From positions 310,001 through 374,000 of the forward strand of contig NZ_MKEQ01000001.1 of assembly GCF_001875655.1 (NCBI RefSeq): a stretch of DNA of 64,000 bases. Reading direction: 5' to 3'. Positions 1 to 10,123 of this stretch are shown in pieces. Numbering within the stretch: the first letter of the stretch is position 1; each line of letters starts with the position of its first letter. The notes below the pieces were generated by a model. That model ran no database searches. It was not told the origin of the DNA and saw only the letters and a program-made list of their open reading frames with translations. The position numbers were made by a program, and so were the translations under genes. This DNA is from Enterobacter hormaechei ATCC 49162. Its GTDB lineage: Bacteria > Pseudomonadota > Gammaproteobacteria > Enterobacterales > Enterobacteriaceae.

Positions 1-39
1 CTCAATCCATGGCAGGTCATGTGGATTAAAGAAAACTAA
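1..39 (+). CDS. ycjM: 3' end of a GH13 sugar phosphorylase, probably ycjM (partial)
   Basis: Only the last twelve codons are in the window; frame 1 reads LNPWQVMWIKEN and then TAA. A Pro-Trp-Gln...Trp ending fits the C-terminal beta domain of sucrose-phosphorylase-like GH13 enzymes. In E. coli, ycjM (2-O-alpha-glucosylglycerate phosphorylase) lies directly upstream of ycjN, as here. The identification rests on position and this short tail, so it is an inference. Confidence 0.55.
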   Translation, partial: LNPWQVMWIKEN

Positions 40-52
40 AAAGGACCCAAAA

Positions 53-1345
53 ATGAAAATGCCCAAAATTGTGCTGTTATCAGCACTGGTTTCGTGCGCC
101 CTGTTATCAGGCTGTAAGGACGATAAAGCATCTCAGGTCACCATTGAGTTTATGCACTCGTCGGTAGAACAGGAGCGTCAGGCAGTTATTACGAAACTGA
201 TCGAAAAATTCGAAAAAGAGAACCCGACTATCACGGTGAAACAGGTTCCCGTTGAGGAAGATGCCTATAACACCAAAGTCATTACGTTGGCCCGTACCGG
301 CGCGCTGCCGGAAGTGATTGAAGTCAGCCATGACTACGCCAAAGTCATGGATAAAGAGCAACTGCTGGACCGTGAAGCGATCGGCAACGCGATCAAAGCC
401 GTTGGCGAAGACACGTTCTACGACGGCATTTTACGCGTTGTTCGCACTGAAGACGGTACCGCATGGACAGGGGTGCCGGTTAGCGCCTGGCTGTCCGGTG
501 TCTGGTATCACAAAGATGCGCTCGCGGCAGCGGGGATCGGAGAACCACACAACTGGGAGCAACTGCTGAAAGCCAGTCAGGCGCTCAACGATCCGGCGAA
601 AAAACACTACGGTATCGCGCTTCCAACCGCAGAAAGCGTCATGACGGAGCAGGCCTTCTCGCAGTTTGCTCTGTCTGGAGGGGCTAACGTCTTTGATGCA
701 AGCGGCAACGTGAAAATCGAGACCCCTGAAATGTCGAAAGCGTTGGCGTTTTATCGGGCACTGGCCGCGAACACCATGCCGGGCTCGAATGATGTCATGG
801 AGATCAAAGACGCCTTCATGAACGGCTCTGCGCCTATGGCGGTTTATTCCACCTATATCCTGCCCGCGGTCTACAAAGATGGTAATCCGGCCAACCTGGG
901 ATTTGTTGTCCCGACGGAAAAATCATCTGCCGTGTACGGCATGATCACCTCGTTGACGATCACGACCGGTCAGACCGAAGCAGAAACGCAGGCGGCCGAA
1001 AAATTTGTGACCTGGATGGAGCAGGCGCAGAACGCCTCTGACTGGGTGATGATGTCCCCTGGCGCGGCGCTGCCAGTGAACAAACTTGTGGTGGGCACTG
1101 AAAGCTGGAAAAACAACGACGTGATCAAAGCCTTCGGCCAACTGCCTTACGAGCTGATTGCGCAGTTCCCGAACGTCCAGGTGTTTGGTGCGGTGGGGGA
1201 CAAAAACTTTACCCGCATGGGAGACGTTACCGGGTCCGGCATTATCAGTTCCATGGTGCATAACGTGACGGTGGGTCAAAAAGATCTCAATGCGACGTTA
1301 AGCAACAGCCAGAAAAAACTGACTGACCTGATCTCACAACGATAG
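53..1345 (+). CDS. ycjN: ABC sugar transporter, periplasmic substrate-binding lipoprotein
   Basis: Extracytoplasmic solute-binding protein of the maltose-type family (family 1), 430 residues, the usual size. The N-terminus has a lipoprotein signal with lipobox LSGC, so Cys21 should be lipidated and the protein tethered in the periplasm. It would deliver a glycoside to the YcjO-YcjP permease. The start at 53 follows AGGA. It is the first complete gene of the operon, 21 bp before ycjO. In E. coli the true transported sugar is not settled; the catabolic enzymes downstream suggest kojibiose-like or 3-keto-convertible glucosides. Confidence 0.93.
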   Translation: MKMPKIVLLSALVSCALLSGCKDDKASQVTIEFMHSSVEQERQAVITKLIEKFEKENPTITVKQVPVEEDAYNTKVITLARTGALPEVIEVSHDYAKVMDKEQLLDREAIGNAIKAVGEDTFYDGILRVVRTEDGTAWTGVPVSAWLSGVWYHKDALAAAGIGEPHNWEQLLKASQALNDPAKKHYGIALPTAESVMTEQAFSQFALSGGANVFDASGNVKIETPEMSKALAFYRALAANTMPGSNDVMEIKDAFMNGSAPMAVYSTYILPAVYKDGNPANLGFVVPTEKSSAVYGMITSLTITTGQTEAETQAAEKFVTWMEQAQNASDWVMMSPGAALPVNKLVVGTESWKNNDVIKAFGQLPYELIAQFPNVQVFGAVGDKNFTRMGDVTGSGIISSMVHNVTVGQKDLNATLSNSQKKLTDLISQR

Positions 1346-1366
1346 GAGCGCTTTGCGAAGGGAATT

Positions 1367-2248
1367 ATGAAGACGTTGTTTTCTGGTCGTTCAGATATGC
1401 CTTTCGCCATGCTGCTGTTGGCCCCCAGCCTGATTTTGCTGGGGGGCCTGGTGGCCTGGCCAATGATTTCCAACATTGAAATCAGTTTTTTACGTTTACC
1501 GCTGAACCCGCGCATTGATGCGGTGTTTGTCGGCCTTGATAACTACATTCGCATCCTGGGTGATGCTGCATTCTGGCACTCGCTGTGGATGACGTTCTGG
1601 TACACGGCGCTGGTCGTGCTCGGCAGCACCGGGCTGGGGCTGGCCGTAGCGATCTTCTTTAACCGTGAATTCCGCATGCGGAAAACGGCACGTTCACTGG
1701 TGATCCTGTCCTATGTGACGCCGTCTATTTCACTGGTGTTTGCCTGGAAATACATGTTCAACAACGGCTACGGGATTGTGAACTATCTGGGCGTTGATCT
1801 GCTGCATCTCTACGATCAGGCGCCGCTGTGGTTCGACAACCCTGGCAGCAGTTTTGTGCTGGTTGTGCTGTTCGCCATCTGGCGTTACTTCCCGTATGCC
1901 TTTATCTCGTTCCTCGCGATTTTACAGACCATTGATAAATCGTTGTACGAAGCGGCAGAGATGGACGGGGCGAATGCCTGGCAGCGTTTCCGTATCGTGA
2001 CGTTGCCCGCCATCATGCCGGTGCTGGCAACGGTGGTCACGCTGCGCACCATCTGGATGTTCTACATGTTTGCGGATGTTTATCTGCTGACCACGAAGGT
2101 CGATATTCTGGGCGTGTATCTCTACAAAACCGCCTTTGCATTCAATGATCTGGGTAAAGCAGCCGCCATTTCCGTTGTGCTGTTTGTGATCATCTTCGCT
2201 GTCATTCTGCTGACCAGAAAAAAGGTAAACCTCAATGGCAACAAATAA
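1367..2248 (+). CDS. ycjO: ABC sugar transporter permease YcjO
   Basis: Inner-membrane permease of the MalF type, 293 residues with about six hydrophobic segments. The EAA loop is recognisable around residues 190-210 as EAAEMDGANAWQRF, the site that docks the ATPase YcjV. It overlaps ycjP by 14 bp, which implies translational coupling and a YcjO-YcjP heterodimer. It works with the YcjN binding protein and the YcjV ATPase encoded in the same operon. Confidence 0.93.
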   Translation: MKTLFSGRSDMPFAMLLLAPSLILLGGLVAWPMISNIEISFLRLPLNPRIDAVFVGLDNYIRILGDAAFWHSLWMTFWYTALVVLGSTGLGLAVAIFFNREFRMRKTARSLVILSYVTPSISLVFAWKYMFNNGYGIVNYLGVDLLHLYDQAPLWFDNPGSSFVLVVLFAIWRYFPYAFISFLAILQTIDKSLYEAAEMDGANAWQRFRIVTLPAIMPVLATVVTLRTIWMFYMFADVYLLTTKVDILGVYLYKTAFAFNDLGKAAAISVVLFVIIFAVILLTRKKVNLNGNK

Positions 2249-3077
2249 ACGCGTTCTGGGCCGTATCGGTTTTTATCTGGGACTGGCGCTATTTCTGATT
2301 ATCACGCTGTTTCCGTTTTTTGTGATGTTGATGACGTCGTTCAAAAGCGCGAAAGAGGCGATCTCGCTGCACCCGACCATTCTGCCGCAGGAATGGACGC
2401 TCCAGCACTACGTCGACATCTTTAATCCGCTGATTTTCCCGTTTGTGGATTACTTCCGTAACAGCATGGTGGTGTCGCTCACCTCATCGATCATTGCGGT
2501 GTTTCTCGGCACGCTGGGTGCTTACGCGTTATCCAAGCTGCGCTTTAAAGGGCGCACGACGATCAATGCGAGCTTCTATACCGTTTATATGTTCTCCGGG
2601 ATCCTGCTGGTGGTGCCGCTGTTCAAAATCATCACCGCGCTCGGCATTTATGACACCGAGCTGGCGCTGATCATCACCATGGTGACGCAGACGTTGCCTA
2701 CCGCGGTCTTTATGCTGCGCAGCTATTTCGACACCATCCCGGACGAAATAGAAGAGGCCGCGATGATGGATGGCCTGAACCGCCTGCAAATTATCTTCCG
2801 CATCACCGTGCCGCTGGCGATCTCTGGTCTGGTGTCGGTCTTTGTCTACTGCTTTATGGTGGCGTGGAATGACTATCTGTTCGCCTCTATTTTCCTGTCC
2901 AGCGCCAGCAACTTCACCTTACCGGTGGGGCTGAACACGCTCTTCAGCACGCCAGATTACATCTGGGGTCGCATGATGGCGGCATCGCTGGTGACGGCAC
3001 TTCCGGTCGTCATTATGTATGCCCTGTCTGAACGTTTTATTAAAAGTGGTTTGACCGCCGGCGGCGTGAAGGGCTGA
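2235..3077 (+). CDS. ycjP: ABC sugar transporter permease YcjP
   Basis: MalG-type permease, 280 residues. It has an N-terminal membrane segment near residues 12-32 and an EAA loop (EEAAMMDGLNRLQIIF) near residues 172-187. The start ATG lies inside the end of ycjO. It is the second half of the membrane channel of the Ycj importer. A 28-bp gap with AAGGAG separates it from ycjQ, so the transporter and catabolic genes are probably one transcript. Confidence 0.93.
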   Translation: MATNKRVLGRIGFYLGLALFLIITLFPFFVMLMTSFKSAKEAISLHPTILPQEWTLQHYVDIFNPLIFPFVDYFRNSMVVSLTSSIIAVFLGTLGAYALSKLRFKGRTTINASFYTVYMFSGILLVVPLFKIITALGIYDTELALIITMVTQTLPTAVFMLRSYFDTIPDEIEEAAMMDGLNRLQIIFRITVPLAISGLVSVFVYCFMVAWNDYLFASIFLSSASNFTLPVGLNTLFSTPDYIWGRMMAASLVTALPVVIMYALSERFIKSGLTAGGVKG

Positions 3078-3105
3078 GGCGGCCGATTTTAACAAGGAGT
3101 GAGTC

Positions 3106-4158
3106 ATGAAAAAATTAGTTGCGACAGCGCCTCGTGTAGCGGCGCTGGTGGAATACGAAGATCGTCCTGTAGCAGCACATGAAGTCAAAATTCGTGCCCG
3201 TTATGGTGCTCCAAAACATGGCACCGAAGTCGTGGATTTCCGCGCGGCAAGCCCGTTCATCGATGAAGAGTTCAACGCTGAGTGGCAGATGTTTACACCC
3301 CGTGAAGAAGGGGCAGCGCGCGGCATCGAATTTGGTAAATTCCAGCTGGGAAATATGATCGTCGGCGACATCATCGAATGTGGTGCGGACGTGACGGATT
3401 ACCAGATTGGCGACAGCGTCTGCTGCTACGGCCCGTTGCAGGAAACGGTCATCGTCAACGCGGTGGACAACTACAAGCTGCGCAAAATGCCGCAGGGCGC
3501 ATCCTGGAAAAACGCCGTTTGCTACGATCCGGCACAGTTCGCCATGAGCGGCGTGCGTGATGCTAACGTCCGCGTAGGGGATTTCGTCGTGGTTGTAGGG
3601 CTGGGCGCGATTGGCCAGATTGCGATTCAGCTGGCGAAAAAAGCCGGTGCGTCAGTGGTTATTGGCGTCGATCCTATCGAACACCGCTGTGAGATCGCCC
3701 GCCGTCACGGTGCAGACCACTGCCTGAACCCAATCGGTACGGATGTCGGTCTTGAAATTAAGAAACTGACCGGCAAGCAGGGCGCGGATGTGATCATCGA
3801 AACCAGCGGTTTTGCAGATGCGCTGCAATCTGCACTGCGCGGTCTCGCCTACGGCGGAACGATCTCCTACGTGGCTTTCGCCAAGCCGTTTGCGGCAGGC
3901 TTCAACCTGGGTCGCGAAGCACACTTCAACAACGCGAAAATTGTCTTCTCCCGCGCATGCAGCGAACCCAACCCGGACTATCCGCGCTGGAGCCGCAAGC
4001 GTATTGAAGAGACCTGCTGGGAATTGCTGATGAACGGTTATCTCAATTGTGAAGATCTGATCGACCCGGTCGTCACCTTCACCACCAGCCCGGAAAGCTA
4101 TATGAAGTATGTCGATCAGCACCCGGAACTCAGTATCAAAATGGGCGTTACTTTTTAA
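3106..4158 (+). CDS. ycjQ: D-guloside 3-dehydrogenase (zinc-type MDR family)
   Basis: Medium-chain dehydrogenase/reductase, 350 residues. The Rossmann NAD(P)-binding motif GLGAIGQIAIQLAKKAG lies near residues 165-182. The E. coli orthologue was shown to oxidise D-gulosides at C3, acting with YcjR and YcjS to interconvert glucosides and gulosides through 3-keto intermediates. The strong RBS AAGGAG at 3094 supports the start. Cytoplasmic. Substrate specificity here is inferred from orthology and identical gene order. Confidence 0.9.
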   Translation: MKKLVATAPRVAALVEYEDRPVAAHEVKIRARYGAPKHGTEVVDFRAASPFIDEEFNAEWQMFTPREEGAARGIEFGKFQLGNMIVGDIIECGADVTDYQIGDSVCCYGPLQETVIVNAVDNYKLRKMPQGASWKNAVCYDPAQFAMSGVRDANVRVGDFVVVVGLGAIGQIAIQLAKKAGASVVIGVDPIEHRCEIARRHGADHCLNPIGTDVGLEIKKLTGKQGADVIIETSGFADALQSALRGLAYGGTISYVAFAKPFAAGFNLGREAHFNNAKIVFSRACSEPNPDYPRWSRKRIEETCWELLMNGYLNCEDLIDPVVTFTTSPESYMKYVDQHPELSIKMGVTF

Positions 4159-4175
4159 GCTAAGGACAGCAAATC

Positions 4176-4964
4176 ATGAAAATCGCAACACAAAACCAGG
4201 CCTTTTTCCCGACCGCTATCATGGAAAAATTCGAATACATCAAAGCGATGGGTTTTGATGGCTACGAAATTGATGGCCGACTGCTGGTAGATAACCTCGA
4301 CGAAGTGAAAGCGGCTATCAAAGCCACCGGTCTGCCGGTAACAACGGCATGTGGCGGATACGATGGCTGGATCGGGGACTTCATCGAAGAACGCCGTTTA
4401 AACGGTTTACAGCAGATTGAACGCATTCTGGAAGCGCTGGCAGAAGTGGGCGGCAAGGGGATTATTGTGCCAGCTGCCTGGGGAATGTTTACCTTCCGTC
4501 TGCCGCCAATGACTTCGCCACGTAGCCTCGAAGGCGACCGCAAAGCGGTAAGCGCCTCCCTGCGCTGGCTGGATGAGGTCGCCGCGCGTACCGGGACCAC
4601 CGTCTACCTCGAGCCGCTGAACCGCTATCAGGATCATATGATCAACACCCTGGCCGACGCGCGTCGTTATATCGAAGAGAACGACCTGAAGCACGTGCAG
4701 ATCATCGGTGATTTCTATCATATGAACATTGAAGAAGACTCGCTGACGGAAGCGCTGCATCACAACCGCGATCTGCTGGGTCATGTGCACATTGCTGATA
4801 ACCACCGCTATCAGCCGGGCAGCGGCAGTCTCGATTTCGCCAGCCTGTTCGACCAGCTGCGTGCCGATAACTATCAGGGTTATGTCGTGTACGAGTGCCG
4901 GGTTCGTGCCGACGATCCGGCTAAGGCCTATAAGGACTCTCTCACTTACTTGCGTGAATGCTAA
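4176..4964 (+). CDS. ycjR: 3-dehydro-D-guloside 4-epimerase (TIM barrel, xylose isomerase-like)
   Basis: AP endonuclease 2/xylose-isomerase-like TIM barrel, 262 residues. Likely metal ligands are visible as the Glu of YLEPLNRYQDH, Asp/His of IIGDFYHMN, His of GHVHIADNHR and the Glu of YVVYECR. The E. coli orthologue epimerises 3-keto-D-gulosides at C4. The gene sits 17 bp after ycjQ and ends within the translation start region of ycjS. It is the middle step of the YcjQ-YcjR-YcjS pathway. Confidence 0.9.
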   Translation: MKIATQNQAFFPTAIMEKFEYIKAMGFDGYEIDGRLLVDNLDEVKAAIKATGLPVTTACGGYDGWIGDFIEERRLNGLQQIERILEALAEVGGKGIIVPAAWGMFTFRLPPMTSPRSLEGDRKAVSASLRWLDEVAARTGTTVYLEPLNRYQDHMINTLADARRYIEENDLKHVQIIGDFYHMNIEEDSLTEALHHNRDLLGHVHIADNHRYQPGSGSLDFASLFDQLRADNYQGYVVYECRVRADDPAKAYKDSLTYLREC

Positions 4965-4978
4965 GGATGACGAGCGTG

Positions 4979-6034
4979 ATGAGTGCTTCTACACCTTTGC
5001 CTCTGCGCGTCGCCATCATTGGCGCCGGGCAGGTTGCAGACAAAGTGCATGCCTCGTATTACGCCACGCGCAGTGATGTTCAAATGGTGGCTGTCATGGA
5101 CAGCCGCCTTGAGCAGGCACAGGCGTTCGCGGAACGTTATGCCATTCCATCGGCATGGCAGGACGCTCACGAGATGTTGCAGGAAGTAAAACCGGATGTG
5201 GTGAGCGTCTGTTCGCCTAACCGGTTCCATTTTGAACATGTGATGGCGGCTCTCGAGGCAGGCTGTCATGTGATGTGCGAAAAGCCGCCAGCGATGACGC
5301 CGCAACAGGCTGATGAGATGTGCATCGCGGCGCGCAAGGCAGGAAGAGTCCTGGCATACGATTTTCACCATCGCTTTGCCCTGGATACCCAGCTCCTGCG
5401 CGATGCGGTTATGAACGGTACGCTGGGTGAAATTTACTTCACCTCCGCGCAGGCGCTGCGTCGCTGCGGTGTGCCGGGGTGGGGCGTGTTCACCAATAAA
5501 TCGCTCCAGGGCGGCGGACCGCTGATCGATATCGGCATTCATATGCTGGATGCCGCGATGTATGTGCTGGGCTTCCCGGCGGTAAAACGGGTAACCGCGC
5601 ACAGCTTCCAGAGACTGGGGAACCGGAAACACACCGGTCAGTTCGGCGAGTGGGATCCAGCGCAGTTTACCGTGGAAGATGCCCTGTTTGGCACGATTGA
5701 ATTCTGCAACGGCGGCATTCTGCGTCTGGACACCTCTTTTGCGCTTAATATCCGCGAGCAGTCCATCATGAACGTCTCTTTCTGCGGTGAGAAGGCGGGT
5801 GCAACGCTGTTCCCGGCACACATTTATAACGACGAAGCCGGTGTTTTGCAGACGCTGACCCAGCGTGAAGAGGCGGACGATCGTCGACATCAGCGTAGTA
5901 TGGACGCGTTTGTTCGCCACGTATTGGGCGAGTCGGTCATGATTGCCGATGCGGAGCAGGGGCTGGTGATCCAGCAATTAGTCGCGGCGTTATACGAAGC
6001 CGCGGAAACAGGGGAAAGCGTGACGTTATGCTGA
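4979..6034 (+). CDS. ycjS: D-glucoside 3-dehydrogenase (Gfo/Idh/MocA family)
   Basis: NAD-dependent oxidoreductase with an N-terminal Rossmann fold (VAIIGAGQVADKVHASYY) and the family motif CEKPPAMT followed by the catalytic-domain stretch. The E. coli orthologue oxidises D-glucosides at C3. In-frame ATGs also occur at 4958 and 4967; 4979 is preferred because AAGGA at 4963-4967 precedes it and homologues begin just before the Rossmann strand. The stop overlaps the ycjT start by 7 bp. Confidence 0.9.
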   Translation: MSASTPLPLRVAIIGAGQVADKVHASYYATRSDVQMVAVMDSRLEQAQAFAERYAIPSAWQDAHEMLQEVKPDVVSVCSPNRFHFEHVMAALEAGCHVMCEKPPAMTPQQADEMCIAARKAGRVLAYDFHHRFALDTQLLRDAVMNGTLGEIYFTSAQALRRCGVPGWGVFTNKSLQGGGPLIDIGIHMLDAAMYVLGFPAVKRVTAHSFQRLGNRKHTGQFGEWDPAQFTVEDALFGTIEFCNGGILRLDTSFALNIREQSIMNVSFCGEKAGATLFPAHIYNDEAGVLQTLTQREEADDRRHQRSMDAFVRHVLGESVMIADAEQGLVIQQLVAALYEAAETGESVTLC

Positions 6035-8307
6035 ACCAGTCTGTATTAACCGATCCGGGCTTTTGCCCGCACAGCCTGAATAAATACGCGTCCATTATGG
6101 CCTGCGGCAATGGCTATATGGGCCTTCGCGCCACGCATGAAGAAGATTACACCCAGCAGACCAGAGGGATGTATCTCGCCGGGCTGTATCATCGCGCGGG
6201 ACGCAACGAAACCACAGAACTGATCAATCTGCCGGATATCACCGGGATTGATGTTGAGCTGGACGGCGTCAATTTCACGCTCCTTTCAGGCGACATTCTT
6301 GAGTGGCAGCGCGAGCTGGCCTTTGCTAATGGCGAACTGCATCGTAACGTGGTCTGGCGTTCGCCGGACGGTAAACGCTATCGCCTGGAGAGCCGTCGTT
6401 TTGTTTCGCTGGATCAGCTGCCCTTAGTGGCAATGCAGCTCTCCATCACACCGCTTGATGGTGCCGTACAGGCCGTGCTGAAAACCGGCATTGATGCAAC
6501 GCAAACGAACAGCGGCAGGCAGCATCTGGATGAAATCTCGGTCAGGGTCTTTGACCAGCACTACATGCAGGGTGTCTATGAAACGCAGGACCGGGCGTCT
6601 GAAGTTGTTGTTTCGGCGTTTTGTCAGCTTTCCGCTAAAAGCGACAGCTGTTTCACCGCCAAAAATCGCCGTCTCAGCGTTCATCATTCTCTGACTATTT
6701 CGCAAGGTGACACTGTCACGCTTGAGAAAATCGTCTGGCTGACGCATCGCAGCGATAAATCGCTATCGCAGGAGTCCTTCGCTCGCAACGCGCTGGCCGA
6801 TCTCAAAGTCTGCGCGGCAAGAGGCTACGATGCGTTGCTTGAGAGCTCAGCGTATGCCTGGGAAACGGTCTGGCGTGACGCCCGGGTGGAAGTGGCTTCC
6901 GCAGAGCATCAGGATCAGCTGGCGCTGGATTACGCCATCTGGCATCTGACGACAATGACGCCTGCCCATGATGAACGAAGCAGTATTGCGGCGAAAGGGC
7001 TGACGGGCGAGGGGTACAAGGGGCACGTCTTCTGGGATACCGAAATTTTCCTGCTGCCGTTCCATCTGTTTACCCGTCCACAGATTGCCCGCAGCCTGCT
7101 GCGCTATCGCTGGCTGAATCTCTCAGGCGCACGTGAAAAAGCACGCCGTAACGGTTGGCCGGGCGCGTTGTTCCCGTGGGAAAGCGCCGCCAGCGGACAG
7201 GAAGAGACGCCAGAGTTCGCGGCAATTAACATCCGTACCGGAGTTCGCCAGAAAGTCGCGTCAGCCCTCGCTGAACACCACATCGTGGCTGATATTGCCT
7301 GGGCCGTTGTCGCTTACTGGCAGGCGACACACGATGATGCCTTTATGCGAAATGAAGGCCTGACGCTGCTGATGGAAACCGCTTCGTTCTGGATGGGACG
7401 CGCGACGGAAATTAATGGTCGTCTTGAGATCCATGACGTGATCGGACCGGATGAATACACCGAGCATGTCAACAACAATGCTTACACCAACTATCTGGCC
7501 TGGCATAACGTTGCCTGTGCGCGTCACTTTATGGCGATGTTTGGCCGTGAAGATGCGCGTTTTACGGAGAATGCCGGGAAGTTTCTGGCGCGCCTGTGGC
7601 TGCCGGAGGCCGACGCGGAGGGTGTGATCCCGCAGGATGATACCTTCATGGCTAAACCAGCCATCGATCTGAGCCGCTATAAAGCTAAAGCGGGTAAGCA
7701 AACCATTCTGCTTGATTACTCCCGCGCGGAAGTGAACGAGATGCAGATCCTGAAGCAGGCCGATGTGGTGATGCTTAACTACCTGCTGCCGGAACGGTTC
7801 ACACCGGAGCAATGTGCTGCCAACCTGGCGTTTTATGAGCCACGCACTATTCATGATTCCTCCCTGAGCAAAGCCATTCACGGCATTGTGCTCGCGCGCT
7901 GCGGTGACACCGAAGGGGCGTATGCCTTCTGGCGTGACGGTATCGCGATTGACCTGGGGGACGATCCGCACAGCAGCGATGACGGTATACATGCCGCCGC
8001 CACCGGAGCGATCTGGTTGGGTGCCATTCAGGGATTTGCTGGCCTGCACATTAGCGAAGGGGAACTGCATCTTGCGCCAAAGCTGCCTGCTCACTGGCAG
8101 AAACTCGCCTTCCCGCTGCGGTGGCGGAACGCAACAATGCACATTACCTGTGAAAGTGACCAGTTAACCATTGAAACCACTGCACCTGTCACGTTGACGC
8201 TGTGGGGCAAAACGCTGCACGTATCGGGGCGAAAAGTCTGTGCGCATAAGGACTTTATTGCACCTGTTAATGGGACCGCTACCAGGGAGGCGCGCCATGA
8301 CGCTTAA
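6028..8307 (+). CDS. ycjT: Kojibiose phosphorylase, glycoside hydrolase family 65
   Basis: A 759-residue GH65 (alpha/alpha)6-barrel enzyme. The catalytic-acid motif IGPDEYTEH places the general acid at Glu476. The E. coli orthologue phosphorolyses kojibiose (alpha-1,2-glucobiose) to glucose and beta-glucose 1-phosphate. The product feeds directly into YcjU, encoded by the overlapping downstream gene. The start overlaps the end of ycjS, so expression is coupled. Cytoplasmic enzyme; length is normal for the family. Confidence 0.93.
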   Translation: MLNQSVLTDPGFCPHSLNKYASIMACGNGYMGLRATHEEDYTQQTRGMYLAGLYHRAGRNETTELINLPDITGIDVELDGVNFTLLSGDILEWQRELAFANGELHRNVVWRSPDGKRYRLESRRFVSLDQLPLVAMQLSITPLDGAVQAVLKTGIDATQTNSGRQHLDEISVRVFDQHYMQGVYETQDRASEVVVSAFCQLSAKSDSCFTAKNRRLSVHHSLTISQGDTVTLEKIVWLTHRSDKSLSQESFARNALADLKVCAARGYDALLESSAYAWETVWRDARVEVASAEHQDQLALDYAIWHLTTMTPAHDERSSIAAKGLTGEGYKGHVFWDTEIFLLPFHLFTRPQIARSLLRYRWLNLSGAREKARRNGWPGALFPWESAASGQEETPEFAAINIRTGVRQKVASALAEHHIVADIAWAVVAYWQATHDDAFMRNEGLTLLMETASFWMGRATEINGRLEIHDVIGPDEYTEHVNNNAYTNYLAWHNVACARHFMAMFGREDARFTENAGKFLARLWLPEADAEGVIPQDDTFMAKPAIDLSRYKAKAGKQTILLDYSRAEVNEMQILKQADVVMLNYLLPERFTPEQCAANLAFYEPRTIHDSSLSKAIHGIVLARCGDTEGAYAFWRDGIAIDLGDDPHSSDDGIHAAATGAIWLGAIQGFAGLHISEGELHLAPKLPAHWQKLAFPLRWRNATMHITCESDQLTIETTAPVTLTLWGKTLHVSGRKVCAHKDFIAPVNGTATREARHDA

Positions 8308-8962
8308 CGCTGTTGTATTCGATCTGGACGGGGTGATCACCGACACCGCGCACCTTCATTTTCTGGCCTGGCGCGCGGTGGCGGAGGAGATTGGTATCAC
8401 CTTCGACGAAGTGTTTAACGAACAGCTGAAGGGAATAAGCCGCATGGATTCCCTCCAGCGCATTCTGAAGCACGGCGGGAAAGAGGGGATGTTCAGCGAG
8501 GAGCAGCTTCTGGCGCTGGCGACGAAAAAAAACGCGCTCTACGTCCAGTCGCTGGCGTCACTGACGCAGGATTCGCTCCTGCCGGGAATTCGTGACGTGC
8601 TGGCGGATATTCGCGTCGCGAAGGTCAAAATTGGACTGGCATCCGTATCGCTTAATGCCCCCGGGATTTTGCACGCGTTGGGTATTCACCAGGCTTTCGA
8701 TTTTTGCGCCGATGCTTCGCGCATTTCCCGCTCAAAGCCGGACCCGGAAATCTTCCTTGCGGCCTGTAAAGGACTGAACGTGCGTCCTGAAGAGGCCATT
8801 GGTATCGAAGATGCCGCCGCAGGGGTAGATGCGATCAACGCCGCAGGAATGCTGTCGGTCGGGATTGGGCCTGGCCTGAACCATGCGGGATTACAACTTC
8901 ATTCAACGCAGGAACTGACCTGGGAACGTCTGACGGCGTTCTGGGCATCCCGGGCGTTTTGA
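8297..8962 (+). CDS. ycjU: Beta-phosphoglucomutase (HAD superfamily)
   Basis: HAD hydrolase-fold mutase of 221 residues. It has the nucleophile motif [10 protein letters not shown] (Asp9 and acid/base Asp11) and late HAD motifs ([20 protein letters not shown]). It converts beta-glucose 1-phosphate from YcjT to glucose 6-phosphate for glycolysis. The ATG at 8297 is chosen over an upstream in-frame ATG at 8240 because GGGAGG precedes it and the protein then begins right at the HAD motif, as in orthologues. It overlaps ycjT by 11 bp. Confidence 0.92.
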   Translation: MTLNAVVFDLDGVITDTAHLHFLAWRAVAEEIGITFDEVFNEQLKGISRMDSLQRILKHGGKEGMFSEEQLLALATKKNALYVQSLASLTQDSLLPGIRDVLADIRVAKVKIGLASVSLNAPGILHALGIHQAFDFCADASRISRSKPDPEIFLAACKGLNVRPEEAIGIEDAAAGVDAINAAGMLSVGIGPGLNHAGLQLHSTQELTWERLTAFWASRAF

Positions 8963-8975
8963 TAAGGAATTAATA

Positions 8976-10058
8976 ATGGCTCAACTGTCTCTGAAACACA
9001 TTCAGAAAATCTATGATAACCAGGTCCACGTGGTTAAGGATTTCAACCTCGAAATTGAAGACAAAGAATTTATTGTCTTCGTCGGTCCATCGGGCTGTGG
9101 GAAATCCACGACGCTACGAATGATTGCCGGCCTTGAGGAGATCAGCGCGGGTGAACTGATTATTGACGGGGTTTGCATGAATGATGTTCCCGCCAAGTCC
9201 CGTGATATCGCGATGGTCTTCCAGAACTATGCGCTCTATCCGCATATGACGGTCTACGACAACATGGCGTTTGGCCTGAAAATGCAAAAAATCGCGCCCT
9301 CCGTCATTGAAGAACGCGTTAACTGGGCCGCACAGATCCTGGGCTTACGCGACTATCTCCAGCGTAAACCTGGCGCGTTGTCCGGCGGTCAGCGCCAGCG
9401 CGTGGCGTTAGGCAGGGCGATAGTGCGCGAAGCGGGGGTCTTCCTGATGGATGAACCTCTGTCTAACCTCGATGCCAAGCTTCGTGTACAGATGCGCGCT
9501 GAAATCAGTAAGCTGCACCAGAAGCTTAACACCACCATGATTTACGTGACGCACGATCAGACGGAAGCCATGACGATGGCGACCCGCATCGTGATTTTAA
9601 AAGACGGCATCATTCAGCAGGTAGGCGCGCCGAAGCAGGTCTACAACGAGCCAGCGAATATGTTCGTTGCAGGGTTTATTGGCTCACCTGCAATGAACTT
9701 CATTCGTGGCGCGATCGACGACCGCTACTTTGTAACCGAAACGCTGCGTCTGGAGATCCCGGAGGACAAGCTGGCCGTACTGAACGCGCAAGGTTACCAG
9801 CGTAAAGCGGTCGTCTTTGGGATCCGTCCGGAAGACATTCTCACCCCGCAGCGCAACGGTGAAAACATCACGGCGAAAATCAGCGTTGCCGAGCTGACCG
9901 GCGCTGAATTTATGCTGTATGCCACCGTGGGTGGGCATGAACTGGTTGTCCGTGCGGGAGCGGCGGATGATTACGTTGCAGGAAATAATATCGGCATTCA
10001 GTTCGATATGAATAAATGCCATTTCTTCGATGCTGATACTGAAACAGCTATTAGATAA
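8976..10058 (+). CDS. ycjV: ABC sugar transporter ATP-binding protein, apparently full length
   Basis: MalK/UgpC-type ATPase, 360 residues. Walker A GPSGCGKST is at 37-45, the signature LSGGQRQRVALGRA near 134-147, Walker B FLMDEPLSNLD follows, and the H-loop is YVTHDQTEAM. A C-terminal TOBE-like regulatory region (about 235-360) is present. To my knowledge the E. coli K-12 copy is annotated as a truncated pseudogene, so the importer here may have its own ATPase where K-12 does not. A clear terminator follows at 10070. Confidence 0.92.
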   Translation: MAQLSLKHIQKIYDNQVHVVKDFNLEIEDKEFIVFVGPSGCGKSTTLRMIAGLEEISAGELIIDGVCMNDVPAKSRDIAMVFQNYALYPHMTVYDNMAFGLKMQKIAPSVIEERVNWAAQILGLRDYLQRKPGALSGGQRQRVALGRAIVREAGVFLMDEPLSNLDAKLRVQMRAEISKLHQKLNTTMIYVTHDQTEAMTMATRIVILKDGIIQQVGAPKQVYNEPANMFVAGFIGSPAMNFIRGAIDDRYFVTETLRLEIPEDKLAVLNAQGYQRKAVVFGIRPEDILTPQRNGENITAKISVAELTGAEFMLYATVGGHELVVRAGAADDYVAGNNIGIQFDMNKCHFFDADTETAIR

Positions 10059-10069
10059 GAAAGGTGTTC

Positions 10070-10096
10070 ACCGGAAATGAAAATTTCCGGTTTTTT
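10070..10096 (+). terminator. Rho-independent terminator after ycjV
   Basis: A perfect 9-bp stem (accggaaat/atttccggt) with a GAAA tetraloop is followed by a run of T. It lies 11 bp after the ycjV stop and ends the main ycj transcript before ompG, although some read-through into ompG is possible because ompG is only 27 bp further on. Confidence 0.85.
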
Positions 10097-10123
10097 GTGT
10101 GTTAATTATAAAGGAATATTTTA

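Noticed and set aside
4961..5977. Long minus-strand open frame opposite ycjS
   Set aside because: It is the shadow of ycjS: no ribosome-binding site, no recognisable motif, and the plus-strand gene is clearly an oxidoreductase.
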